Part shown: positions 54,001-64,000 of the stretch, one piece after another
Numbering within the stretch: position 1 is the first letter of the stretch
Layout of the letters: every line of letters begins with the position of its first letter
DNA from: Nereocystis luetkeana
Lineage: Eukaryota; Sar; Phaeophyceae; Laminariales; Laminariaceae
Direction of reading: 5' to 3'
DNA length: 64,000 bases
Assembly (NCBI GenBank): GCA_031213475.1
Contig: JARUPZ010000012.1
Coordinates: 6,174,878 to 6,238,877, forward strand
Notes under the pieces: model-generated
What the model was told of the DNA's origin: nothing
What the model saw: only the letters and a program-made list of their open reading frames with translations
The model's database searches: none
Position numbers and translations under genes: made by a program

Positions 54001-57000
54001 ACCTTCGGTACTTTTCCGATCCAACTGGGTCAAATACGATTACAACCCCCGATTGGATCGGAAAAATCGTTTTTTCCGATCCGATGCCCGATCGTAAAAG
54101 AATAGCCTGAGAAACGTAAAGGTGCAACACTATCATATCAGGGGTCTAAACACTATTTTTTCGGAGGCTCCTTTTGTGAGGAGCGTGTAACCCCATTCGA
54201 CATAACCTTCGAGGAATATTGTAGGCTACAAAGCCCGACACACGATCAAATGGGCTTGCAAATAGTTGGATGCAATACGTGTATAAACATCGGGTGCGAA
54301 TAGTTGGGCTAATGCCCGACTCACAATCAAAAGAGCTTGCAAATAGTTGGATGCAATACACATTGGATGCGACTAGTTGTAGGCAAAAGCCCACAAACAA
54401 TCAAATAGGCTTGCAAATAATTGCATGCAGTGCACATCGGATGCGAATAGTTCTAGGCTAAGTAAACCCGACACGCAATAAATTGGGCTCGCACGTAGTT
54501 GGATGCAATACACATTGGATGAGCAAATAGTTCGAGTGGGTAGTTTTTGCGAGTTGAGGAGAGCCCCACCCCCATCAGTGAAACATATTTTTGGCTATAC
54601 GTACAATGATCAAGTAAAACCTCTATCAATACCATACCACGGCTCTTGGCATACATGCAACGTATGATAGGTACCACAGGTGCTTGTAGTGCTAACGGTC
54701 AAGAGGCGCACAGCAGTAGGCCCGGCCAGCGGTGCGACTGAAGGTTTTTACAGTAAGGCCACTTCTTATGCAGTCGGATTTGCAGTCAGTTGGGAATGGT
54801 GCCATCAGCACGTTCGCACGAGCTTTTGCCCCGAAAATGTGTGAAACTGCTGTTTCTCGCCCCAGAATGACTTGGACTTTTCTCCAAGACCTATCTAGAG
54901 CTGTTTCCCGCTTCTCCATACGCCCATTTGCAGGAAATCACCTTCGGTACTTTTCCGATCCAACTGGGTCAAATACGATTACAACCCCCGATTGGATCGG
55001 AAAAATCGTTTTTTCCGATCCGATGCCCGATCGTAAAAGAATAGCCTGAGAAACGTAAAGGTGCAACACTATCATATCAGGGGTCTAAACACTATTTTTT
55101 CGGAGGCTCCTTTTGTGAGGAGCGTGTAACCCCATTCGACATAACCTTCGAGGAATATTGTAGGCTACAAAGCCCGACACACGATCAAATGGGCTTGCAA
55201 ATAGTTGGATGCAATACGTGTATAAACATCGGGTGCGAATAGTTGGGCTAATGCCCGACTCACAATCAAAAGAGCTTGCAAATAGTTGGATGCAATACAC
55301 ATTGGATGCGACTAGTTGTAGGCAAAAGTCCACAAACAATCAAATAGGCTTGCAAATAATTGCATGCAGTGCACATCGGATGCGAATAGTTCTAGGCTAA
55401 GTAAACCCGACACGCAATAAATTGGGCTCGCACGTAGTTGGATGCAACACACATTGGATGAGCAAATAGTTCGAGTGGGTAGTTTTTGCGAGTTGAGGAG
55501 AGCCCCACCCCCATCAGTGAAACATATTTTTGGCTATACGTACAATGATCAAGTAAAACCTCTATCAATACCATACCACGGCTCTTGGCATACATGCAAC
55601 GTATGATAGGTACCACAGGTGCTTGTAGTGCTAACGGTCAAGAGGCGCACAGCAGTAGGCCCGGCCAGCGGTGCGACTGAAGGTTTTTACAGTAAGGCCA
55701 CTTCTTATGCAGTCGGATTTGCAGTCAGTTGGGAATGGTGCCATCAGCACGTTCGCACGAGCTTTTGCCCCGAAAATGTGTGAAACTGCTGTTTCTCGCC
55801 CCAGAATGACTTGGACTTTTCTCCAAGACCTATCTAGAGCTGTTTCCCGCTTCTCCATACGCCCATTTGCAGGAAATCACCTTCGGTACTTTTCCGATCC
55901 AACTGGGTCAAATACGATTACAACCCCCGATTGGATCGGAAAAATCGTTTTTTCCGATCCGATGCCCGATCGTAAAAGAATAGCCTGAGAAACGTAAAGG
56001 TGCAACACTATCATATCAGGGGTCTAAACACTATTTTTTCGGAGGCTCCTTTTGTGAGGAGCGTGTAACCCCATTCGACATAACCTTCGAGGAATATTGT
56101 AGGCTACAAAGCCCGACACACGATCAAATGGGCTTGCAAATAGTTGGATGCAATACGTGTATAAACATCGGGTGCGAATAGTTGGGCTAATGCCCGACTC
56201 ACAATCAAAAGAGCTTGCAAATAGTTGGATGCAATACACATTGGATGCGACTAGTTGTAGGCAAAAGTCCACAAACAATCAAATAGGCTTGCAAATAATT
56301 GCATGCAGTGCACATCGGATGCGAATAGTTCTAGGCTAAGTAAACCCGACACGCAATAAATTGGGCTCGCACGTAGTTGGATGCAATACACATTGGATGA
56401 GCAAATAGTTCGAGTGGGTAGTTTTTGCGAGTTGAGGAGAGCCCCACCCCCATCAGTGAAACATATTTTTGGCTATACGTACAATGATCAAGTAAAACCT
56501 CTATCAATACCATACCACGGCTCTTGGCATACATGCAACGTATGATAGGTACCACAGGTGCTTGTAGTGCTAACGGTCAAGAGGCGCACAGCAGTAGGCC
56601 CGGCCAGCGGTGCGACTGAAGGTTTTTACAGTAAGGCCACTTCTTATGCAGTCGGATTTGCAGTCAGTTGGGAATGGTGCCATCAGCACGTTCGCACGAG
56701 CTTTTGCCCCGAAAATGTGTGAAACTGCTGTTTCTCGCCCCAGAATGACTTGGACTTTTCTCCAAGACCTATCTAGAGCTGTTTCCCGCTTCTCCATACG
56801 CCCATTTGCAGGAAATCACCTTCGGTACTTTTCCGATCCAACTGGGTCAAATACGATTACAACCCCCGATTGGATCGGAAAAATCGTTTTTTCCGATCCG
56901 ATGCCCGATCGTAAAAGAATAGCCTGAGAAACGTAAAGGTGCAACACTATCATATCAGGGGTCTAAACACTATTTTTTCGGAGGCTCCTTTTGTGAGGAG

Positions 57001-57799
57001 CGTGTAACCCCATTCGACATAACCTTCGAGGAATATTGTAGGCTACAAAGCCCGACACACGATCAAATGGGCTTGCAAATAGTTGGATGCAATACGTGTA
57101 TAAACATCGGGTGCGAATAGTTGGGCTAATGCCCGACTCACAATCAAAAGAGCTTGCAAATAGTTGGATGCAATACACATTGGATGCGACTAGTTGTAGG
57201 CAAAAGTCCACAAACAATCAAATAGGCTTGCAAATAATTGCATGCAGTGCACATCGGATGCGAATAGTTCTAGGCTAAGTAAACCCGACACGCAATAAAT
57301 TGGGCTCGCACGTAGTTGGATGCAATACACATTGGATGAGCAAATAGTTCGAGTGGGTAGTTTTTGCGAGTTGAGGAGAGCCCCACCCCCATCAGTGAAA
57401 CATATTTTTGGCTATACGTACAATGATCAAGTAAAACCTCTATCAATACCATACCACGGCTCTTGGCATACATGCAACGTATGATAGGTACCACAGGTGC
57501 TTGTAGTGCTAACGGTCAAGAGGCGCACAGCAGTAGGCCCGGCCAGCGGTGCGACTGAAGGTTTTTACAGTAAGGCCACTTCTTATGCAGTCGGATTTGC
57601 AGTCAGTTGGGAATGGTGCCATCAGCACGTTCGCACGAGCTTTTGCCCCGAAAATGTGTGAAACTGCTGTTTCTCGCCCCAGAATGACTTGGACTTTTCT
57701 CCAAGACCTATCTAGAGCTGTTTCCCGCTTCTCCATACGCCCATTTGCAGGAAATCACCTTCGGTACTTTTCCGATCCAACTGGGTCAAATACGATTAC
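39076..57799. repeat. Satellite: about 20 tandem copies of a 939-bp unit
   Basis: Units start every 939 bp from 39076 (GAATAGCCTGAGAAACG...) to 56917; the last is cut at 57799 (883 bp), for 19.94 copies. Copies differ at only a few positions. Using site 1 (AGCCC/AGTCC), site 2 (CTCCAAG/CTCCGAG), site 3 (GCAATAC/GCAACAC) and site 4 (GGTACC/GGCACC), copies 3-7 and 8-12 have the same five-unit pattern and copies 1-2 match 3-4, so blocks of units were duplicated. Private changes occur in copy 14 (CAACCAAAT) and at the end of copy 15 (AAAATAAT). Each unit has small open frames on both strands (105 aa on +; 84, 74, 75 aa on -) with no motif and no sign of coding constraint. Function unknown. Confidence 0.97.
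39209..39511. repeat. Four-fold internal subrepeat within each satellite unit (unit 1 shown)
   Basis: Four degenerate monomers of about 70-80 bp, each of the form CCCGACxCxCAATCAAAT, GGCTTGCAAATAGTTGGATG, CAATACACATTGGATGCGA. The same block recurs in every 939-bp unit. Confidence 0.85.
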
Positions 57800-58076
57800 G
57801 ATCGGGCATCGGATCGGAAAAAACGATTTTTCCGATCCAATCGGGGGTTGTAATCGTATTTGACCCAGTTGGATCGGAAAAGTACGGAAGGTGATTTCCT
57901 GCAAATGGGCGTATGGAGAAGCGGGAAACAGCTCTAGATAGGTCTTGGAGAAAAATCCAAGTCATTCTGGGGCGAGAAACAGCAGTTTCACACATTTTCG
58001 GGGCAAAAGCTCGTGCGAACGTGCCGATAGCATCATTTCCAACTGACTGCAAATGCGACTGCATAAGAAGTGGCCT
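57797..58076. repeat. Inverted partial copy of the satellite unit closing the array
   Basis: About 280 bp that is the reverse complement of the 3' third of the unit (from the ATCGTAAAAG end back to AGTGGCCT), joined head to head to the truncated last unit at a shared TTAC/TTACGA. It has several differences from all array units (for example GCCGATAGCATCATTTCC, AAAAATCC, TGCGACTGC), so it is older than the homogenised array. Confidence 0.93.
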
Positions 58077-58146
58077 AATCGTCGATCTTCTGTATTTGAG
58101 AATGTTTTTTTCCGTTGAGAATGAGTCACATTGTTTTTTTTTTAGT

Positions 58147-58247
58147 TTAACCCTTTTGGGACTGCAGCCCCGCTCTGGGGACAAACTGCCTAGAATTTCA
58201 GTGCTCTGTCCCTAAAAAGGGATCGACTGCAGTTCCAACAGGGTTAA
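58147..58247. mobile_element. piggyBac-like MITE
   Basis: TTAACCCTTTTGGGACTGCA start and CTGCAGTTCCAACAGGGTTAA-type end, so intact TTAA on both sides. Confidence 0.8.
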
Positions 58248-59754
58248 GCGCTATGATTGGTTCCCTCACGAGCAGAAAATTGTCCTAGAACACTGTACGA
58301 GTATACAGGTACATTATTATTATTTCCCTTGCCATCCGACAATGTGCAGCATGATCTTCATTGACGCCAGGTATTGAGAAGCTTTTGATCTAGGGGGGAG
58401 GCGCCTCTCCCATAAATACCGATTTCTTGGATCATCGATATCTCGAGACTGCCACTGCTGCTTTGGATGTGTTTTGGTGTGATGGACAGCTGCCACGTAT
58501 GCCAGTATTTTGCTGTTTATTTTTTCACTGGGAGGAAACTAGATGCCTCGAAAACAAAAGTAATGCCCATTATTATTATTATTATTATGATTTCTCACCG
58601 GAAAAGCCACTCTCAATTAGGAAGCTTGGTTGTTTACAGGGTCTACATGGTGATCAGCGCAAAGGAGGCATTGCTTTCTCCCTTTTCTGTTAGAGAGCAC
58701 ACCAACCGGTAAAAACATCCACCAGTGACTGACTCAGAAAGAAGAGAGCGCACACTGTCAGGCGCGCCCGCCTTGTTCTACTACCTGGAGTATTTCTGGG
58801 GAACATTGTGATCAGAATAGTGGGGAACATTGTAATCTGAACCAAAAATGTGTAAAAGCAGGGGGGCGCATGATTTGTTTTGTCCGTCGTGGGTGATGAT
58901 TTCCATGCTCCCCTAAATACACTAAAAACAGGCTGGATCAGGTTTATATATTGTTCATCGAGTAAGCCTGACCTCGGCAAAAGAGCACGCAAGCACGACC
59001 AGCTGCGACAAGATGCCGGCCGAGACGCAGAGTATCACATGCCAGGTCTGCCTATTGAGCACGGTACTCGTTGTTACTCACTCGCGTGTGTGTTGATTGC
59101 TTAGAGATGATGGAGAAGAAATTCTTCATTAATTATTTCGAGCACGATGAAAGACTATGTATAATGATAAGGCAACAAGGGCATGCCGTTGCCTTTAGCT
59201 GGGGAATCCCTAATTTGCCATCCAAGATACGCCTCCCAAGTACTGCGTATACGATTCCAATATATGTACCCCGGCAATTATCGGCCTTTCCACGTCCTGC
59301 GAAACAGTACGTTACCATATCACTAGCCCACACTCTGATCAGCCGTACATTATGCAGAAATATGGGGAAACCATGAAAACTCGATTCCACCATGAATCCA
59401 AGATGAGGCTCATCAAACCCAATCCCACACCTCTAAACGGCAAGGCTACGAAGCCAACGAGGAACACCAAGAAAACGAAAGAAGGCGTACCAGTAAGGGA
59501 CAGGAAATAATACGCCATCAACGAGAACCACCGCCACACCACCCGCAGAAGGGGGGTGTGGGAATATGCCGACGAAAACGCGAAAAGGTACGGTTGGAAC
59601 CAAAAGTCACATCATGCAGTCCTGTGCCACATATGAGTATAGTTAATTTACCCGGATCGCCCCCGGCTCCCGAGCGGGGGGGGATCGGCAGGACGAAGAA
59701 GAAAATAACACCAAAAAATACTGTGCAGGCGTTATCTGCTGAGCCATAGGAGCA

Positions 59755-60145
59755 AAAAATCGTTCGATTATACCCACAGCGGAGAGTGTTGTAAGGATCA
59801 CCCTGGACTGTGGGTAATCGATCAATCGTTCGCCCCTGTATGGCTCAGTAGGCAACACTTCACATTCGACGTCGTCGAGGACACGGGTTCGAATCTCATT
59901 TCGTAGGTTTCCTATATAAAAACGGTTGTGCGCGTGTGTCCCTAAAAAAAGAAAAAATATCTCCCTGGTTCCCCAGGTATTGAAAACGAAGCGCGTGTAG
60001 GTCGGCGTACGGTCGTATACGGTACCGACGCCCCCAAAAAAACGCCGTTCAGATGGGGGAAGAGTGTTACAAGGATTACCCTGGGCTGGGCTATCGATCG
60101 ATCGTTTTCCCCTATAACTCAGTAGGTAACACCGTCACCATACTA
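59755..60145 (+). repeat. tRNA-derived SINE-like repeat, tandem monomers
   Basis: A-box-like TGGCTCAGTAGGCAACAC (about 59840), B-box ACGGGTTCGAATCTCAT (59883-59899), body with GGTTCCCCAGGTATTGAAAA and GTATACGGTACCGACG, then a second A-box-like TAACTCAGTAGGTAACACC about 275 bp on. Confidence 0.7.
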
Positions 60146-60848
60146 CGCGAAAATATCCGGCCCAGAAACTCAGAAAACGTGTGCTGTGCCACAAATGAGA
60201 GGTGTCCTGTTGGCCCGGGCAGCATCCAGGGGAGTCACTGGCCTATATCCTTGACAAGGAAATACATATACGGTATAGAATACGCGCGAACGGCTTATCA
60301 TAAATTTTGGAAATTCAGTAAAAATGGGATATAGACAAGACATATCACGCAGCTTGCAAAGTTGAGTATCAACTATATAATCAGTCGAACTCACGGCTGA
60401 CGTATTTCATAATTTTATTTCAAAAAATGAGAGGCCCGAATACCCAGACCAGCCCCAGCACCGAGCGGGGGGGGGGCAGGACGAAATATGCAAGAGCCAT
60501 TCCAAACCCAGCCCAGAAAAAAACGGAAAACGCCAAAGGAATACGTACCGAGAAGATAAACCCCGTCCCGAAGGCTCGGAAAACGTCAAGGAAAAAGTCA
60601 TACGTACTCGTACCGAACTCGAACGCGAAACGCGAAGCCGGAAGCCGGCGTAACGTGGAAACGCTTACGTACGTAATTTTGGTGGCTAAACTTGAAACCG
60701 TCGATATTTCGTCCCGCTCCCCGCATAATAATTGTTCATGTATCTCTCCACGAACTCTCGACACGTGTTAGTTTTTGACGATAACACACACCCGGACGTT
60801 TTAGGAGAGCTCTGCTGTTGACGCCCGTCCACCACCACCAGACTAGTC

Positions 60849-60989
60849 ATGAAGGTCACCGCTGCTATCACCGCTGCTGCCGCGCTCTGCGCGCCGGCGC
60901 AGGCGTTTGTGGTCCCCACCTCGAGCTTCTTGGGTGCCCAGCAGGCGGTCCGGGCCAGCGCTCCTTCCACCTCTCGGCCACAGCAGCAG
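60849..60989 (+). CDS. First exon of a plastid-targeted protein (bipartite presequence)
   Basis: 47 codons from ATG (60849) to CAGCAGCAG followed by a GTGAGA donor at 60990; without splicing the frame would stop five codons later. The peptide is MKVT, a hydrophobic Ala-rich core, APAQ-AFVVP, then a Ser/Thr/Ala/Arg-rich, acid-free stretch (TSSFLGAQQAVRASAPSTSR). A signal peptide followed by cleavage before Phe (ASAFAP-type) and a transit-like region is the targeting signal of nuclear-encoded plastid proteins in stramenopiles and other red-lineage algae. The mature protein is not visible. The next exon may lie beyond the window or in 61-64 kb; the only phase-compatible open stretch seen (61213-61442, after GGCCGCAG) does not look like a plastid protein. 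Many chlorophyll-binding proteins have such presequences, but identity is unknown. Confidence 0.72.
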
Positions 60990-61137
60990 GTGAGAGATGA
61001 GCTTTGAGCAAAACCCACCTCACCCACGGACCGCGGCTAAAAAGCACAACAGCACGCAGTCTGCATATGCCTGTGTATGTGCTGCTTCTGCTGCTGCCGG
61101 GTCGCTCGAGCGCTGTCTCTAGGTTTTGAAGCGTGTG

Positions 61138-61158
61138 AGAGAGAGAGAGAGAGAGAGG
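61138..61158. repeat. (GA)n microsatellite
   Basis: About ten GA dinucleotides. Confidence 0.93.
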
Positions 61159-62166
61159 GACGCAGAAGACGGAGACACGCCGGGAAAGTACAGTTTTCTT
61201 GTCGGCCGCAGGTTTCCCTCTTGTTAATGAACATCAATCATGTAGATGTGAAGGCGGGGGTTGCAGTGTTGCAACACATGATACATGATACAGCGGTATT
61301 AATAGTCGTAGCGTACGAAATTCTTAGTCCTCATAACTCGCAACGGCACTCGCAAGAACTGCTGTCTGGTGCCTCCTGGTTACCATCGTATACCCGTACC
61401 GCTGTACCCGGAGGTGTACCGCCGCGCGATACACACCAGTAGACCTACAGTATGACATGGTGCGTTCGTACAACAATAATAGCAGCAGATAGGGCCTGGG
61501 GTAGGCAACAAAATCAGCACCAGACATGCAGCTGCTGTGGCGTGGTGTGCAACAGTTACAGCAGTAGTGACCAACCTATTAATAGTGTACCTGGTACTGC
61601 GTGGTAAAACTTGTGCAGCTATTAAATACCAGGTACCTGGTACGTACCAGGTACGAATACAGTAGTAGCACCAGGTAGGTATACAAAGCACATGCCGTGT
61701 CGAATGCTGTAAAAAGGTCAGAGGGTTCGTATCTATCCCCAGGTCATATCGTTTGAAGCACCACTTTTTGTCTCAATATTTTCTGAGGGGTCTCATACGT
61801 ACAGCAGTACAATAGAGTGTTTGCGATAAAGGTAAAAAAAAAAAAACTTTACTTGCGCTAAAAAAAGTGAATTTCCTTCCCTTCCTGATTTCGGTGTGTT
61901 TGCGAGTGAGGTAAATCAAATCCTGCAGGCGACGCCTCCGAAAATAAGAAGGGAAGGGGGGAGGTGAGGCAAACGCGCCAAAAAAAAAGAACGAAAAACT
62001 AAAAAACAGCTTGGGAGTAGCAACGGCGGCCCAGCAACGTTTCGGCGGCAGAGTTGACAGCGGTGCCACCACTGCCAGCCCACGACTGCAAGCAGCAGCA
62101 CAGCAAGCGGCAGCTAGCAAGCGCTAGCCGCAGCTAGAGGCAGCTTGAGCAACAAAAATAAACAGC

Positions 62167-62226
62167 GTCAGCACCAGCACCAGCAAGCACCAGCACCAGC
62201 ACCAGCCAGCTTCCCTTTTTGGATTG

Positions 62227-62264
<38 letters not shown>

Positions 62265-62335
62265 GCTCAGCCTACGCACGCCACAGCGCCGGCGGGCTCC
62301 GCTCCGCCGCTGCTGCTGCTGCTGCTGCTGCTGCA
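62167..62335. repeat. (CAGCAC)n and two (CTG)n tracts
   Basis: CAGCAC repeats at 62167-62208, perfect CTG at 62228-62264, and a second CTG run at 62308-62335. Confidence 0.93.
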
Positions 62336-63092
62336 GTGTGGTGGAATCGAAATGATACACGAGCTGTCGCGCTCTGTGCGAGCACGAGTACGAGTACGAG
62401 TGTGATGCGAGTCCTTTTTTGGAACGAAGCATCCTCCACGTCGTCACCAAGTACGCGAAAGCGTGTACCCTACGTAGCAGCGGCGGCGGCCCGCTGGCAC
62501 AATCCAACGCCGCTCGTGCGCGCTATACTCAAGCTACACCTCTCGAGCCTCTGTGCTCCCAGCGGTTGTCGTGATGCGTACAGCAAGCAGCATGGTGGCA
62601 TGGAAGATGCTCGGTGTTTTGATCCTTCGAGATTTGAGATGATGCGTTTTGCGTCGGGATGATGCTCGGTGCGTGTAGGCCAATGAGACAGAGAGCCAAA
62701 AGTTACCGTAACTTTTGATGAAATCCTGACTTCGTTGAAGTACTTTTTCGCGTTTTTTCAGAAATTTACCTCAAAAAGTGTTACCTCGGGAGAATTTTTG
62801 GAGAAGTAAAAGTAAAAAATAAATAAATCGCAAACACTCAAATGACAATAATAGATCATCGACTTACTGTAAGTCCTTCACGTGCAGATCCAACCCAGGG
62901 AACGCATGCCACCACTACAGCTGAAGCACGTACGAGATCATGCCGAATCATACAGCTCCCACCCTTCAACATGAGCTAGATCATACGAAGTAGTACTGTA
63001 GTACATATCAGATCAGGAACTTATCTGCCCTGAAAGGTCTTTACTGTAGTACACAGATCAGATCAGGAACTTATTTGCCCTGAAAGGTCTTT

Positions 63093-63206
63093 TGACCCTT
63101 TTAGGGCAAACCGCAGTCCCGTTTTACGGGACAAACCAGTCAGATACTACTAATAAGTAGTTCGTCCCCGAAAACGGGACTGCAGTTTTTGTCCCAAAAG
63201 GGTCAA
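63093..63206. mobile_element. piggyBac-like MITE with long arms
   Basis: TGACCCTTTTAGGGCAAACC, CGCAGTCCCGTTTTACGGGA on the left; CCCCGAAAACGGGACTGCAG, CCCAAAAGGGTCA on the right. The TTAA is replaced by TGAC/GTCA. A fragment of another copy follows at 63213-63250. Confidence 0.8.
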
Positions 63207-63489
63207 GTAGATTTTAGAACCGCAGTCCAGTTTTTGGGGACAAGCAGAGCTGTAACAGCCCCCCACCCCCACCCCCACCCCCCTCCATCGGGTTGTCGTA
63301 GAAACAAAAGTGCCGTGTCTACGTACCGTCAGTGCGCACGCAACAGGTATTGTGGAAGCGTCCTTCGTCTTGGACGCTGTCTCACCCACACCTCTCAATG
63401 CGCGGAAAAGCAGTCGGAAGCCAGCTGCAGCTACCTGGTACCAGGGTATATAATAAACGCTGGAGAGGGGCAACTCTATAAATATCGTA

Positions 63490-63597
63490 TTAACCCCTTT
63501 AGAACTCCAGTCCCGTTTTGGGGACACGCCAGTCAATTTCCAAGTAGTTTGTCCCAAATTGTCCCCAAAAACGGGACTGCGGTTCTAAAAGGATTAA
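63490..63597. mobile_element. piggyBac-like MITE
   Basis: ATTAACCCCTTTAGAACTCC start and CTGCGGTTCTAAAAGGATTAA-type end with GTCCCGTTTTGGGGACA arms of about 40 bp; near-perfect hairpin. Confidence 0.82.
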
Positions 63598-63924
63598 CCC
63601 CTTGACAGCTGCAAAAATTATCTGCTGTACCTCGGTTTCCAACAAGTTTGACACACGAAACGTGGGTGCTGTTTCCAAAAACACGGAGTACCTCAGCTCC
63701 TGCCCCCCCCTCCCTTTGACCGCCCCCTTCCACTCCCCATGGAGGAGTTTGATACACTATTAATAGATAGCAACAAGAAAACTATCGCTATCCTAGGAGA
63801 TAGATGGTGGCCACAGGCGGCCAAACAGGAAGGGGATGCGATTAGCAAGAAGTTGTTATGTAACATATGGAAACAACGTATTGAGGGCCCTAATGTTGGA
63901 GGTGTCTCTATTGGGAGTTGAAAC

Positions 63925-64000
63925 GGTGCTCCGTCTCGAAGGGGGTGCGTGGTCAGTGGTCAAATGACTAAGGCAAGCAGCAAATGAGTACGCCCCCGCC
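63925..64000 (+). repeat. Poly-C-tailed dispersed repeat, family 2 (runs off the window)
   Basis: GCTCCGTCTCGAAGGGGGTG, AATGACTAAGGCAAGCAGC, GAGTACGCCCCC at the window edge. Confidence 0.7.

Larger units (their letters stand above)
58077..60848. other. Intergenic stretch right of the satellite
   Basis: Contains a piggyBac-like MITE (58147-58247), a repeat fragment shared with 8155-8190 (58327-58362), an ATT run (58569-58588) and tandem tRNA-like repeats (about 59755-60145). A weak frame at 59214-59510 (Lys/Arg-rich C-terminus) has no recognisable family. The last 80 bp are probably promoter and 5' UTR of the plastid-targeted gene; a CACGTG lies at 60762-60767. Confidence 0.45.
60990..64000. 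other. Intron and/or intergenic stretch to the window end
   Basis: Holds a (GA)n run (61138-61158), TACCTGGTAC motif clusters (61585-61675), an A-run (61836-61847), (CAGCAC)n and (CTG)n tracts (62167-62335), piggyBac-like MITEs (63093-63206, fragment 63213-63250, 63490-63597) and a poly-C-tailed repeat copy (63925-64000). A 60-codon ORF at 63739-63921 has no recognisable features. Confidence 0.45.

Noticed and set aside
39076-57799. CRISPR-like array
   Set aside because: 939-bp direct repeats without unique spacers in a eukaryotic genome; it is a satellite.
39122-57863. Repeated ORFs of 63-105 aa in every satellite unit, on both strands
   Set aside because: They are copies of one sequence held open by homogenisation. 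No motif, no start context, overlapping frames on both strands, and differences fall without regard to codon position.
59214-59510. Frame ending in a Lys/Arg-rich segment (TKPTRNTKKTKEGVPVRDRK)
   Set aside because: No start, no splice support and no recognisable family; could be a transposon remnant.
61213-61442. Possible second exon of the plastid-targeted gene
   Set aside because: Phase 0 and the GGCCGCAG acceptor fit, but the peptide has no plastid-protein features and the frame may be open by chance.
63739-63921. 60-codon ORF starting MEEFDTLL
   Set aside because: Short, no motif, next to repeats; not enough to call a gene.

Overview
This is nuclear DNA from a eukaryote with intron-rich genes and many transposable elements. 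The best guess is a photosynthetic stramenopile, probably a brown alga. One clue is the exon at 60849-60989, which encodes a signal peptide followed by an ASAFAP-type cleavage site with Phe at +1; this is the plastid-import signal of red-lineage secondary plastids. Others are a WSC-type cysteine module at 1640-1997, a plant/algal-type N-carbamoylputrescine amidase, multi-kilobase introns, and abundant CTG/CAG and poly-C/poly-G tracts. No prokaryotic gene organisation is present.

Layout. 1-6.4 kb: the 3' part of a WSC/Cys-rich protein gene on the + strand with possible further exons, among low-complexity DNA and a degenerate CCGGAGG minisatellite. 7.8-13.1 kb (- strand): a small hypothetical ORF, then a decayed non-LTR retrotransposon with a Gly/Glu-rich ORF1-like region, a RING-like finger, a reverse transcriptase and a C-terminal restriction-like endonuclease, split by one frameshift and one amber stop. 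16.0-25.8 kb (- strand): a five-exon NUDT5-type Nudix hydrolase (277 aa) with an intact Nudix box and an unusual hydrophobic C-terminal tail. 26.2-38.5 kb (+ strand): a five-exon N-carbamoylputrescine amidase (323 aa, E46/K119/C156 triad). The two genes are head to head across 397 bp. Their introns hold most of the short transposons and minisatellites. 39.1-57.8 kb: about 20 near-identical copies of a 939-bp tandem repeat, closed on the right by a diverged inverted partial copy. 58-60.8 kb: MITEs and tRNA-derived repeats. 60.85 kb to the end: first exon of a plastid-targeted protein, then CTG repeats and piggyBac-like MITEs.

None of the genes forms an operon-like unit. The clearest functional arrangement is the divergent Nudix/amidase pair (nucleotide-sugar housekeeping and putrescine synthesis), which could share a promoter region. 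Both genes were assembled by eye from exon homology, splice-site phase and conserved motifs. Most other open reading frames are chance readings of simple repeats, MITEs or the satellite.
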